DNA from: Candidatus Omnitrophota bacterium
Lineage (GTDB): Bacteria; Omnitrophota; Gorgyraeia; 2-01-FULL-45-10
Reading direction: 5' to 3'
Assembly (NCBI GenBank): GCA_028699255.1
Contig: JAQVUX010000001.1
Location: 188,787-224,847, forward strand
DNA: 36,061 nt
Shown here: piece after piece, positions 17,718 to 24,771 of the stretch
Layout of the letters: each line of letters begins with the position of its first letter
Position numbering within the stretch: position 1 is the first letter of the stretch
Made by a program: the position numbers and the translations under genes
The notes under the pieces: generated by a model
Told to the model about the DNA's origin: nothing
What the model saw: the letters and a program-made list of their open reading frames with translations, nothing else
Databases searched by the model: none

Positions 17718-18349
17718 CTTGTACCCGTGCGTTTAAAAGAATCTACGATCCTGCGGATCTCGTCCATTATTCTATCGAATTTCCCACCGGACAGCCATTC
17801 CCTGCGGAATACGCCCGCGCCGAATGCGACGGCGTCCGCCCCGGCAGAAAAATAATCCGGAAGATTTTCGGCCGTCACGCCGCCGCATGCCATAAGCTCG
17901 ATATCGGCAAACGGCCCTTTAATCTCACTGAAATATTTCGGACCCAAGATACCCGACGGGAAAACTTTTACCATCGTCGCGCCGGCGCAATGCGCCCGGT
18001 ATATCTCGGCCGGAGTAAATGCTCCCGGAAACACGGGGATAGCCTTATCGACGCAATACTCCACAACTTCGTCGATCATAACCGGCGTCACTATGAACGT
18101 CGCCCCCGCGTCGAGAGCCGATTTAAGAGTCTCCACATTCAGTACGGTGCCGGCGCCTATCATAAGACGTGACCGCGCCGCTTTCACCGCCGAACGAATA
18201 AGCGCCGGAGCGTTCGCCGTATTCATAGTTATCTCGAGCGTCCCGCCCCCCGCAAATATCATAGACTCGACGATTGGAGCTACGACATCGGCTTCGATGC
18301 CTCTTACAATACCCATTACCGGCAGTTTTTTAAATCGCGCTATGTCCAT
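17714..18349 (-). CDS. KDPG/KHG-type aldolase (Eda family)
   Basis: A 211-aa class I aldolase of the Eda family. Catalytic Glu39 (LEITMNT), the GAGTV loop (residues 65-69), and the Schiff-base Lys128 in MVKVFPSGILGP are present. The Arg after the catalytic Glu in E. coli Eda (ExxxR) is Asn43 here, as in KDPGal-type members, so the substrate may not be 6-phospho-KDPG. No Entner-Doudoroff dehydratase gene is nearby. It directly follows the DRE-TIM aldolase gene (TAAATG). Confidence 0.87.
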   Translation of the reverse strand: MDIARFKKLPVMGIVRGIEADVVAPIVESMIFAGGGTLEITMNTANAPALIRSAVKAARSRLMIGAGTVLNVETLKSALDAGATFIVTPVMIDEVVEYCVDKAIPVFPGAFTPAEIYRAHCAGATMVKVFPSGILGPKYFSEIKGPFADIELMACGGVTAENLPDYFSAGADAVAFGAGVFRREWLSGGKFDRIMDEIRRIVDSFKRTGTR

Positions 18350-19300
18350 TTAATCTAAATCCGTCGCGGCTAAGCTTTCGTAAAATTCCCTGTAATTTTC
18401 TTTTTTCGGCCCGCCGCGCAATTCCATTGCCGCCTTCGGATGCTCGTCGAGCATTCCGGTAATAGCGTATGGTATTATATAACCCCATTCCATCTTCTCT
18501 CTGAGTGGAACGAACTCTTTGGATATCAGGTCGAGTATCGGACGTATGTCGAATTTCGGATTCTTTAAGAAACCTATCAGAAGCTCCAGAGGGCAATTGC
18601 CCGCGGCCCTGCCCAGGCCATAAACGGTACCGTCGACATAGTTGGCGTTGTGGATAATGGCTTCTATGGTATTGGAAAAAGCGAGCTGTTGGTTATTGTG
18701 CGCGTGAATGCCAACCTCTTTGGTCTTTAAAATGCTCTTCGCCTTCTTTATCAGGAACTCCGTCGATTCCTGGTAGAGCGCGCCAAAACTGTCCACTATA
18801 TAAATAACCTGGGCCTTGCTTTCTTCCTCGAGCTGGTGGAGCGCTTCATTCAGCTCGTTGTCGAGGGCGCGCGATATGGCCATGATATTCACGGTCGTCT
18901 CATAACCTTTCTCGTCGAAACGGTTCACAAGATATATCGCTTTATCGATATCCTTTACGTACGACGCTACCCGTATCATGGCCACAGGGCTGTCTTTGCG
19001 CAGTTTTACATCGTCGACATCGACCCTTCCCACATCAACCATGACCGATATCTTCGTCTGCGACTCTATGCCGTCGATGACTTTTTTAATGTCATCGTCG
19101 TCGCAGAATTTCCACACTCCGAAATCTTTTGACGGAAATAGCTTTTTCGAATTTTTATACCCTATTTCCATATAATCTACGCCGGCTTCGGAAAGCGCCT
19201 TATATACCGAACGCACGAATCTGTGATCGAAGTCATGATTATTTATAAGCCCACCGTCCCTGATCGTACAATCGAGAACTTTTATTTTTTCCCTGAACAC
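18350..19300 (-). CDS. DRE-TIM metallolyase superfamily aldolase, 4-hydroxy-2-oxovalerate aldolase/HMGL-like
   Basis: A 316-aa TIM-barrel enzyme. The N-terminal LDCTIRDGGLINNHDF provides the Arg-Asp pair (the metal Asp of the HMGL-like family), IHAHNNQQLAFSN is the HxH metal-ligand motif, and DGTVYGLGRAAGNCPLELL matches the G.GR.AGN loop. This supports a divalent-metal-dependent aldol or Claisen reaction on a 2-oxoacid. The substrate is unknown. Related proteins occur in surface-polysaccharide clusters, but here the direct partner is the Eda-like aldolase downstream. The start follows a 13-base gap from the secreted protein gene. Confidence 0.83.
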   Translation of the reverse strand: MFREKIKVLDCTIRDGGLINNHDFDHRFVRSVYKALSEAGVDYMEIGYKNSKKLFPSKDFGVWKFCDDDDIKKVIDGIESQTKISVMVDVGRVDVDDVKLRKDSPVAMIRVASYVKDIDKAIYLVNRFDEKGYETTVNIMAISRALDNELNEALHQLEEESKAQVIYIVDSFGALYQESTEFLIKKAKSILKTKEVGIHAHNNQQLAFSNTIEAIIHNANYVDGTVYGLGRAAGNCPLELLIGFLKNPKFDIRPILDLISKEFVPLREKMEWGYIIPYAITGMLDEHPKAAMELRGGPKKENYREFYESLAATDLD

Positions 19301-19313
19301 TTTTTGTCTCCTC

Positions 19314-19745
19314 TTATTGTGAATTAGTCGGGCTCTTGCCCTGGCCTTCCAGTAGCAAGTCTATAACCTTCGCGGAAGGTTGACGCTGTATCTTCTCGTT
19401 GGCGTACTCCGAAAAAACGTTAAGTGCATTTAAGTAGTCCAGGCCGAGTATCTCCATAGCCCCATTATACTGTTTCTTGAGCTCGCCCAAATATTCGCTG
19501 ACAAATCTCTCTTTCTGCAGGTCGGTAAGCATATACCATTCGCGCATGGTAACCCGAGTCCCGTCCCAACGCGCCCTCTCCTTCGGAAAGAAGAAAACTT
19601 CCGGAACATCGTCTTCGCGATAGGAATATATCGATCCCTCTACGACGGCGGAAGGCACATCTTGCGTATCGGCATACAAGTATCCGGAGTAGCCGGACAA
19701 GACCAGCGTAGCCGTGACGAACGATAAAAGAAGCGTTTTCATCAT
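19314..19745 (-). CDS. Secreted protein of unknown function
   Basis: A 143-aa protein with a clear signal peptide (MMKTLLLSFVTATLVLSGYS, likely cut after YADT or the preceding Ala). The mature part is charged and mostly helical, with EWYMLTDLQKERFVSEYL as its most distinct segment. No known family is recognised. Two ATGs are adjacent (19745 and 19742); the second has the better spacing to AAAGGA. It has its own promoter, so it heads the aldolase-exonuclease-dinB series. It is likely periplasmic. Confidence 0.75.
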   Translation of the reverse strand: MMKTLLLSFVTATLVLSGYSGYLYADTQDVPSAVVEGSIYSYREDDVPEVFFFPKERARWDGTRVTMREWYMLTDLQKERFVSEYLGELKKQYNGAMEILGLDYLNALNVFSEYANEKIQRQPSAKVIDLLLEGQGKSPTNSQ

Positions 19746-19759
19746 ATCCTTTATTGCAG

Positions 19760-19788
19760 ATTATATCATCAATCGATACTACTGTGAA
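19760..19788 (-). promoter_or_regulatory. Sigma-70-type promoter for the secreted-protein gene and downstream aldolases
   Basis: On the minus strand TTCACA (19788-19783), 17 bases, then a perfect TATAAT (19765-19760). The start point would be near 19753, leaving a very short leader of about 8-11 bases ahead of the ATG. Confidence 0.7.
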
Positions 19789-19798
19789 GGATTTTGCC

Positions 19799-19837
19799 TA
19801 AAAAAAACCCTGCTGGCATCAAACATCCAACAGGGTT
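19799..19837 (-). terminator. Strong intrinsic terminator of the small CxxC unit (and of pgi)
   Basis: On the minus strand the arms at 19837-19827 and 19816-19806 pair over eleven bases (one G-U), with AACCCTGTTGG and CCAGCAGGGTT enclosing a ten-base loop. The stem is followed directly by a run of Ts (19807-19801). This is a classical Rho-independent terminator, just upstream of the promoter of the next unit. Confidence 0.9.
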
Positions 19838-19856
19838 ATATATAAAATGTTACCGC

Positions 19857-19904
19857 CTACCTCTTCTTCTTTTTCTTCTTATGAGCCGCGCATGTCTTGC
19901 ACAT
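19857..19904 (-). CDS. Candidate 15-aa micropeptide, CxxC-His plus poly-lysine
   Basis: This short frame encodes MCKTCAAHKKKKKKR and then stops. It has a perfect AAGGAGG Shine-Dalgarno (19915-19909), four bases before the ATG, and sits between a good promoter and a strong terminator, so it looks like a deliberate minimal gene. An in-frame ATG at 19925 would give 22 residues, but that codon lies at or before the predicted transcription start, so the 15-codon form is preferred. The CxxC-xx-H could bind a metal, and the basic tail could bind nucleic acid or membrane (inference). An alternative is that the product is the approximately 120-nt RNA and the ORF is incidental. I recognise no family. 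Confidence 0.55.
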   Translation of the reverse strand: MCKTCAAHKKKKKKR

Positions 19905-19927
19905 ATGGCCTCCTTGGTTGTCCATCA

Positions 19928-19956
19928 AGTATACCTGCTATTCGGCGTTTTGACAA
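19928..19956 (-). promoter_or_regulatory. Promoter of the small CxxC unit
   Basis: On the minus strand TTGTCA (19956-19951), 17 bases, then TATACT (19933-19928); each box matches consensus at five of six positions. The start point would be about 19921. It lies 17 bases after the pgi stop, so the downstream unit is independent of pgi. Confidence 0.7.
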
Positions 19957-19972
19957 GAGCTCGGACGTCATT

Positions 19973-21448
19973 TTAGACGATGTACTTTTCGCTCTTTCTC
20001 AGGGGGGTCGCGCGTATTTGGCGCACTATGCTTTCCGGCAACTCCGGTTTACGCAGTTTGTAGTACATGTAATTTTTATACCCTTCAACACCGGGCTGAT
20101 CATAAGCATTGACGCCCAGAAGTTCACCCTCATAAGCCGTGGCCATCTCGAAAAACATTATAAGCTCGCCCCACGAGTATGGAGTTACGCGCGGCATGAC
20201 TATCGTGCAATTGGGCCGCGACTCTTTGACGAGCGCCCACTCCGTCGCCTCCTCAGCCGCCGAGAGCAGTTTCGAAAAACGCTTTCCCGACAGGAAGTCG
20301 CCAGTCCCGCTAAGAGCTATGTCGCTTCTGAAGCCCTCGACCCTTATGAACGTTACCGCCTTATTATTTTCACCCTCGATATTATTCTGCTGAATGGAGT
20401 GCAGGTCGTTTGTGCCACGGCTTGGTATAGGCGTGCGTCCGAGATTAACGCTCTTCCGAGTATCCGCAATCCATGCCTCGGTGCCGTCTTTGGCAAAAGC
20501 GATCTTGCGCGGATGTTTCTTGCCGAGCGACTCGGCGAGAAGCTGGACATACCAGTCGGCGGTCGACTTCAACGTCTCCGAAAAAGGCATCATTATCGCG
20601 ATCGATTTTTTCTTTTTACGGTAGAGGATCGTATGGATGGCCGCGTACATCAGCGCCGGATTTTTGCCGGGCGCGGATTGCAAGCACGTTTTAAGCATAT
20701 TAGCCGCTCCATCCAGGACATCCTGTATCTTCACGCCGATTATCGCAAGGTGCAAAAGCCCTATATTCAATTCCGAGAATCTGCCACCCACGCCTTTCAT
20801 TACCGGTAGGCTTATAAAAGCATTAACATCTTCCGCCTGTTTCACTTTAACTTTTTGCCGCAACGTGCCGGAGGCCGGATCGGTGATCGCTATAACTTGC
20901 CGGCCGTATTTTTTGCCGACGCTTTTTTTTAACCATTCTTCAACAACCGCAAAAGCGGCTTTGGTCTCCGTCGTCTCCCCCGATTTCGATATGACCACAA
21001 CGAATGTTTTTTTAGGCTCGAGATTATCCAGCAAAACTCCGAGCGTTTCCGGGTCGAGATTATTCCCCTCGAAATAAATGCGCGGCCTCTTCCGTCTTAC
21101 CCCGGGAAAATCGTTATAATACGGCATCTGGAGCGCATCTTGTGCCGCCTTGAGACCGAGGTATGAACCGCCTATTCCAAGCGAGATGACATTGTCATAT
21201 TTAGCGGCGATATGGTCGCCCAGCTTCTGCAATTTCGCGATCTCGCTTTTATCCTGATAGGGCAGGCGCGTCCATTCGAGACCCAAGCCAATGCGGCTCT
21301 TATCGTCGGCGAGTATCTTTGCAATGTGCCGAAGCGCTTTTTTGGCCGCCGGCGTAGCGCCCGCGAGCTCCTTGTCGGTCACACCGTGTTTCGCGCCCAC
21401 GGAATGGCTCATCATATTATTAAAGTCGAATTTTATCTTGTTCATCAT
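19973..21448 (-). CDS. pgi: Glucose-6-phosphate isomerase
   Basis: A 491-aa phosphoglucose isomerase that interconverts glucose 6-phosphate and fructose 6-phosphate. Key blocks are SLGIGGSYLGLKAAQDAL, the phosphate loop VISKSGETTETKAAF (SIS domain), GGRFSELNIGLL and, near the end, YDQPGVEGYK with the catalytic Lys. The frame is open for another 72 codons upstream, but those codons come from repeat-rich non-coding DNA. The start is set at the ATGATG at 21448/21445, with AAGGGGG just upstream; the second ATG has the better spacing. It may feed pfk and glgP products into glycolysis. Confidence 0.95.
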   Translation of the reverse strand: MMNKIKFDFNNMMSHSVGAKHGVTDKELAGATPAAKKALRHIAKILADDKSRIGLGLEWTRLPYQDKSEIAKLQKLGDHIAAKYDNVISLGIGGSYLGLKAAQDALQMPYYNDFPGVRRKRPRIYFEGNNLDPETLGVLLDNLEPKKTFVVVISKSGETTETKAAFAVVEEWLKKSVGKKYGRQVIAITDPASGTLRQKVKVKQAEDVNAFISLPVMKGVGGRFSELNIGLLHLAIIGVKIQDVLDGAANMLKTCLQSAPGKNPALMYAAIHTILYRKKKKSIAIMMPFSETLKSTADWYVQLLAESLGKKHPRKIAFAKDGTEAWIADTRKSVNLGRTPIPSRGTNDLHSIQQNNIEGENNKAVTFIRVEGFRSDIALSGTGDFLSGKRFSKLLSAAEEATEWALVKESRPNCTIVMPRVTPYSWGELIMFFEMATAYEGELLGVNAYDQPGVEGYKNYMYYKLRKPELPESIVRQIRATPLRKSEKYIV

Positions 21449-21464
21449 TACCCCCTTATATTTT

Positions 21465-21500
21465 CCGTCATTGCGAGCCCCGGAGGGGCGAAGCAATCTA
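21465..21500. repeat. REP-like palindrome of the GTCATTGCGAG...GAAGCAAT type
   Basis: The sequence pairs ATTGC (21470-21474) with GCAAT (21493-21497) and, inside it, GCCCC with GGGGC around a GGA loop. It resembles the widespread bacterial intergenic REP-type element whose ends read GTCATTGCGAG and GAAGCAATC. It lies 17 bases upstream of the pgi start. Confidence 0.65.
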
Positions 21501-21536
21501 TTAAGATAAGACTTAAAACTCGTTATGTTCGCACAA

Positions 21537-21670
21537 CCACCTAAAGAGGTGGAAAGAAAAATGTTTTCTGCTTCGCAGAACCGGTCTTTTGTTCGTCGAA
21601 AAACGGGAGCCTGCGGAACTCGCCCCGCATGAGCGGGGCTCATCCCGCCAGCGCAAGAACCCATGGCGGG
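21537..21670. repeat. Run of four short perfect hairpins
   Basis: In order on the plus strand: CCACCT/AGGTGG with a 4-base loop (21537-21552); TTCTGC/GCAGAA with a 3-base loop (21566-21580); GCCCCGC/GCGGGGC with a 4-base loop (21622-21639); and CCCGCCA/TGGCGGG with a 13-base loop (21644-21670). All are perfect matches. None has a clear U-tract, so they are not simple terminators. Confidence 0.7.
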
Positions 21671-21730
21671 ACCGCCAACTTGCTCCTGTATTCAAAATTA
21701 CCCTCTTCTACCTTGCGGACATCCTCGGCT

Positions 21731-21827
21731 CTTTTGATATCAAAAGATTGTTATATAGAAACCGTTTTTCTTCCTCATAAAAGACCTAACATTTTTATTG
21801 TGCTCACATAATGCGTTTTAGGTCTTT
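21731..21827. repeat. 16-base perfect palindrome and a 10-bp inverted repeat
   Basis: CTTTTGATATCAAAAG (21731-21746) is its own reverse complement, a possible dimeric-protein binding site. AAAGACCTAA (21780-21789) pairs with TTAGGTCTTT (21818-21827) across a 28-base AT-rich loop. Either could serve as a weak bidirectional terminator or an operator; there is no direct evidence of function. Confidence 0.6.
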
Positions 21828-21981
21828 CGTGTGTCATCCACGCGGGTGCGGAGCCTCCCCGCCGAAGGCCGCGAGGCCGAGTCGAGAAGCACAATAGGTG
21901 CCAATACTCGAGCTAATAGATGCGAACACCCAAAATTTCAACCTTGGAATGTAAATAGTGCACTACCTATCTTTTTCAAAA

Positions 21982-22791
21982 CTAGCTTACTATCTTTTTG
22001 CTGAATGTCCTAAAGAAATTTCTTACATTGTTATTCTTATAGGTGCTTTCTTTTAAATCTTTATAAAGTATCTCGACATTAGATTTAAATTTTGATGGCG
22101 GCATCTCTTGGCCATAAAACAATATTAGTTCTTCGTTCGGAAACAACTCTATTGGCAAAATACGATCAAATTGTGGATACGTAATATCTGTTTTAAGCTC
22201 ATTAATCGCTTGAATATTTACAGACGTTATAATAGCAGTAGCATTGCCAATATTTTTTAGCGTAATAAATGGAATTAATGAATAATTAGCGCCACCGTCT
22301 TTAAAATAGATATGAGAATATATGGATTGGTGAGTAATAACAAAAGGGCGTACCTTTCTAAAATATTTAAGATGAAACATGACCCTGTCCATAAAATCAA
22401 CGAATAACGGATACCTAAATTCCCTCATGATGGGGGCTAAGTTTTTGGCATAAAATTCCGGCGATATATTGTAATTCAACAACATGGATTGACTTTGACT
22501 AAGCGGTTCTTTTATTTGAGCGGGTAAAGCATAATATAATATCTTGGTAGCCGGCATATCATAAAAAATTAGCCCTGATAAAATAAGAATTATTACGATC
22601 AGAGTTTTCTTTGGAACTTTATCCCACAACCAATTCCATGGCCACCATTTAGTACAAACATGCCAATCTTCTAAATCTTTACCATTAGTACAGCCTCCGT
22701 CTAAATATCGATAATAGGCTAATTTACGTATCTGTTTTTCTCTAAAGTTATTCAATGTTTTCTTACTCCCCATCAAAATTTTTTGATTCAC
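21982..22791 (-). CDS. AT-rich orphan membrane protein with DUF2934-like N-terminus
   Basis: A 269-aa protein. Residues about 20-43 (QIRKLAYYRYLDGGCTNGKD, then LEDW) match the 'I..LAY..(W/Y)...G...G.DLE.W' pattern of DUF2934. A Trp-rich stretch and one transmembrane segment (TLIVIILILSGLIFYDMPAT, about 63-82) follow, then a 185-residue extramembrane domain that looks like a beta-sandwich with conserved spacing unknown to me. The base composition is visibly much more AT-rich than neighbours and codon use differs, suggesting transfer. The listed start is GTG at 22791; the ATG at 22773 is an alternative; neither has a good Shine-Dalgarno. Function unknown. Confidence 0.7.
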   Translation of the reverse strand: MNQKILMGSKKTLNNFREKQIRKLAYYRYLDGGCTNGKDLEDWHVCTKWWPWNWLWDKVPKKTLIVIILILSGLIFYDMPATKILYYALPAQIKEPLSQSQSMLLNYNISPEFYAKNLAPIMREFRYPLFVDFMDRVMFHLKYFRKVRPFVITHQSIYSHIYFKDGGANYSLIPFITLKNIGNATAIITSVNIQAINELKTDITYPQFDRILPIELFPNEELILFYGQEMPPSKFKSNVEILYKDLKESTYKNNNVRNFFRTFSKKIVS

Positions 22792-22818
22792 CGGGAATGT
22801 GATGTGGCGATGTGGTGA

Positions 22819-22929
22819 GCTCCGGCCTTACAATTTTTTATGGCTCGGTCCGCTGTTATATGATGGAGGCGGCATAAAAAATTTTATGGAGCGAGGCGCG
22901 CCGCTGGAGCGCGCCGAGCGTCCGGAGCG
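22819..22929. repeat. Nested inverted-repeat region upstream of the AT-rich gene
   Basis: Outer arms GCTCCGG (22819-22825) and CCGGAGC (22923-22929) enclose AATTTTTTATG (22832-22842), which pairs perfectly with CATAAAAAATT (22873-22883), and a GGCGCGC/GCGCGCC hairpin (22895-22915). GGAGCG is repeated in the GC-rich part. No gene lies in 22792-22961. Confidence 0.6.
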
Positions 22930-22961
22930 AACCACTCGACACAGCACATTCTACTGCTATA

Positions 22962-23537
22962 TCAAAAAATCTCTACCCCTATCCTGCGAAAAATCTTCGC
23001 GAGTTTCGCAAGAGGCAGGCCCACGACATTATAGAAACAGCCTTCGATACGGTCGATGAATATCGACCCCGGCCCCTGCACGTCAAACGACCCCGCTTTT
23101 TCAAACGGCGATATCTTCTTAAAGTAACTCATTATCTGGGTGTCTGTCAATGGATACATATAAACTTTTGTTTTTTCGTAATCGGTGTACGCCCTGCCGC
23201 TATCTATATCGATAACAGCAACCCCTGTGTAAACCCATTGCGGCTTCTTCGACAGAATCTTAAGCGCCGCGCGCGCATCACGCATGGTCTTCGGTTTACC
23301 GATTATGCGCCTGCCTACGAGAACCACAGTATCGGCGCCTATCACCACGCCGGAATCGAATCTGGAAGCGACTTCACAGGCTTTGGATAGAGCATTCTCG
23401 ATCACCAGATCCTCACAGCGGCCTTTAAGCACGCTCTCTTCCGTCGCCGCGGAGCCAACGACGCTGAACTTCAACCCTATCTGCCGAAGAAGTTTCTGCC
23501 TGGCCTTCGATTTTGACGCCAGAATTATCTTACGCAT
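22962..23537 (-). CDS. maf: Maf-like nucleotide pyrophosphatase
   Basis: A 191-aa Maf/HAM1-fold protein. It begins MRKIILASKSKARQKLLRQI, and has GADTVV (Asp69), the GKP loop (80-82), then WVYTGVAVID and the late FDVQGPGSIFIDRIEGCFYN segment. Maf proteins hydrolyse dTTP/UTP or modified nucleotides and affect septum formation. The length is normal. It overlaps the end of the downstream-coordinate flavoprotein gene by eight bases, so the genes are co-transcribed. Confidence 0.93.
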   Translation of the reverse strand: MRKIILASKSKARQKLLRQIGLKFSVVGSAATEESVLKGRCEDLVIENALSKACEVASRFDSGVVIGADTVVLVGRRIIGKPKTMRDARAALKILSKKPQWVYTGVAVIDIDSGRAYTDYEKTKVYMYPLTDTQIMSYFKKISPFEKAGSFDVQGPGSIFIDRIEGCFYNVVGLPLAKLAKIFRRIGVEIF

Positions 23538-24771
23538 CTGCCGCCTTCTCTCCCGCTAAATAACCCGTCGAAAATGCCTGCTGAAGATTGTATCCGCCGC
23601 TTGCGGCCGATCCTTCGATGAGCTCGCCCGCGAAGTATATGCCCGGAACAACTTTCGATTCCATCGTGCGCGGATTTATATCTTTGGTCGACACGCCTCC
23701 GGCGGTAACCATCGCCTCTTCGATCGCCAGGGATCCGGATATTGTAAGCGGAAAACGTTTTAATGTCTGTATCATTATGCGCCTTTGTTCCTGAGTAACC
23801 TGGTTCGCCTTGATTTCACCTTTTAATCCCACCATTTTTAAATACCTATCCACTAACCGTTGCGGTAGTATATCCTTCATCAGGTTCTTTAGAATGACAT
23901 TGCCTTTTATTTTGAATTTGTATAATAGCTTACTTTCCAACTGCTCATCCCGCAGGCCGGGTTTGAGGTCGATAAAAAGCGCTACCGTTTTATGTTCTTT
24001 CAGAATATCCGTCACCTTTCCGCTCAGATCGAGTATCAGCGGGCCGGAAACTCCGAAATGCGTAAACATCAACTCTCCCACCTCGGAAGCTAACCGCTTA
24101 TTGCCGTACTCAAAAACGATCTTTATGTGCTCCAGCGCCACCCCCTGGAACTCTTTGATCCACTCATCACGGACAGTAAGAGGAACGAGCGCGGGCGTAA
24201 GCGGGACTATTTTGTGCCCCATCCGCTCAGCCATTACGAATCCGTCTCCCGTAGACCCGGTCGTTTTGTAAGAAGCGCCGCCGGTAGCCACGATCACGCT
24301 CGATGCGCCGAACTCGCGGCCGTCTTCCGAAAAAAGTTTAAACGCATCCTTATCCTTCGCGATCTCCGTAATGCGTGTGCCGTAAAGAACCTCGACGCAC
24401 GATACGGCAAGCGCTTTATGCAGAGCTTCGACCACAGACCTGGCCTTATCGGTTACCGGAAATACTCTGCCCTGGCGCTCCACCTTCGTCTCGAGCCCTA
24501 AAGATCTGAAAAAATCCATAAGGTCCTCGCTCGAAAATGCATAAAATGCGGTTCGTAAAAATTCCCCCTGTTTGCCGAATTTTTCCACGAAATGGCCGAC
24601 ATCGGTAAGGTTGGTGATATTGCATCTGCCTTTTCCGGTGATGAGTATCTTTCGCCCAATGGAGTCATTGCGCTCAATAAGAATAACTTTCTTCTTGAGC
24701 TGTCCGGCTCTTATCGCGGCCATGGTCCCGGCCGCTCCTGCGCCTATCACCGCTACATCGTAATTTTTCAC
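23530..24771 (-). CDS. BaiN/HI0933-family FAD-dependent oxidoreductase (copy 1)
   Basis: A 413-aa flavoprotein. The Rossmann FAD motif VIGAGAAGTMAAIRAG begins at residue 8 and is followed by the family-specific GRKILITGKGRCNITN. VVATGGASYKTTGSTGDGF and the C-terminal AGELIEGSAASGGYNLQQAF also match. The start is the GTG at 24771, whose GTGA overlaps the stop of copy 2; the frame is open further upstream, but that part overlaps copy 2. The family is often annotated as a NAD(P)/FAD-dependent oxidoreductase; its substrate is mostly unknown. Confidence 0.9.
   Translation of the reverse strand: MKNYDVAVIGAGAAGTMAAIRAGQLKKKVILIERNDSIGRKILITGKGRCNITNLTDVGHFVEKFGKQGEFLRTAFYAFSSEDLMDFFRSLGLETKVERQGRVFPVTDKARSVVEALHKALAVSCVEVLYGTRITEIAKDKDAFKLFSEDGREFGASSVIVATGGASYKTTGSTGDGFVMAERMGHKIVPLTPALVPLTVRDEWIKEFQGVALEHIKIVFEYGNKRLASEVGELMFTHFGVSGPLILDLSGKVTDILKEHKTVALFIDLKPGLRDEQLESKLLYKFKIKGNVILKNLMKDILPQRLVDRYLKMVGLKGEIKANQVTQEQRRIMIQTLKRFPLTISGSLAIEEAMVTAGGVSTKDINPRTMESKVVPGIYFAGELIEGSAASGGYNLQQAFSTGYLAGEKAADA

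Larger units (their letters stand above)
21449..21981. other. Non-coding, hairpin-rich intergenic region (533 bases)
   Basis: I see no convincing gene here. The stretch is filled with inverted repeats (listed separately) and a GC-rich patch around 21840-21890. Frames through it read as low-complexity Arg/Ser-rich shadow peptides without Shine-Dalgarno sites. It must hold the pgi promoter, which I could not locate with confidence, and the end of the AT-rich gene's transcript. Confidence 0.7.

Noticed and set aside
19847-20809. 320-aa open frame on the plus strand opposite pgi
   Set aside because: It is antisense to the complete pgi motifs, lacks a Shine-Dalgarno and reads as an Arg-rich shadow peptide.
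21449-21664. Extended N-terminus of Pgi (72 more codons)
   Set aside because: The extension reads through hairpin repeats and does not resemble the Pgi N-terminus; AAGGGGG marks the internal start.
21780-21827. Possible integron attC site (ACCTAAC near a complementary TTAGGT)
   Set aside because: The second core site GTTRRRY is missing, spacing is too short and no integrase or cassette array is near.
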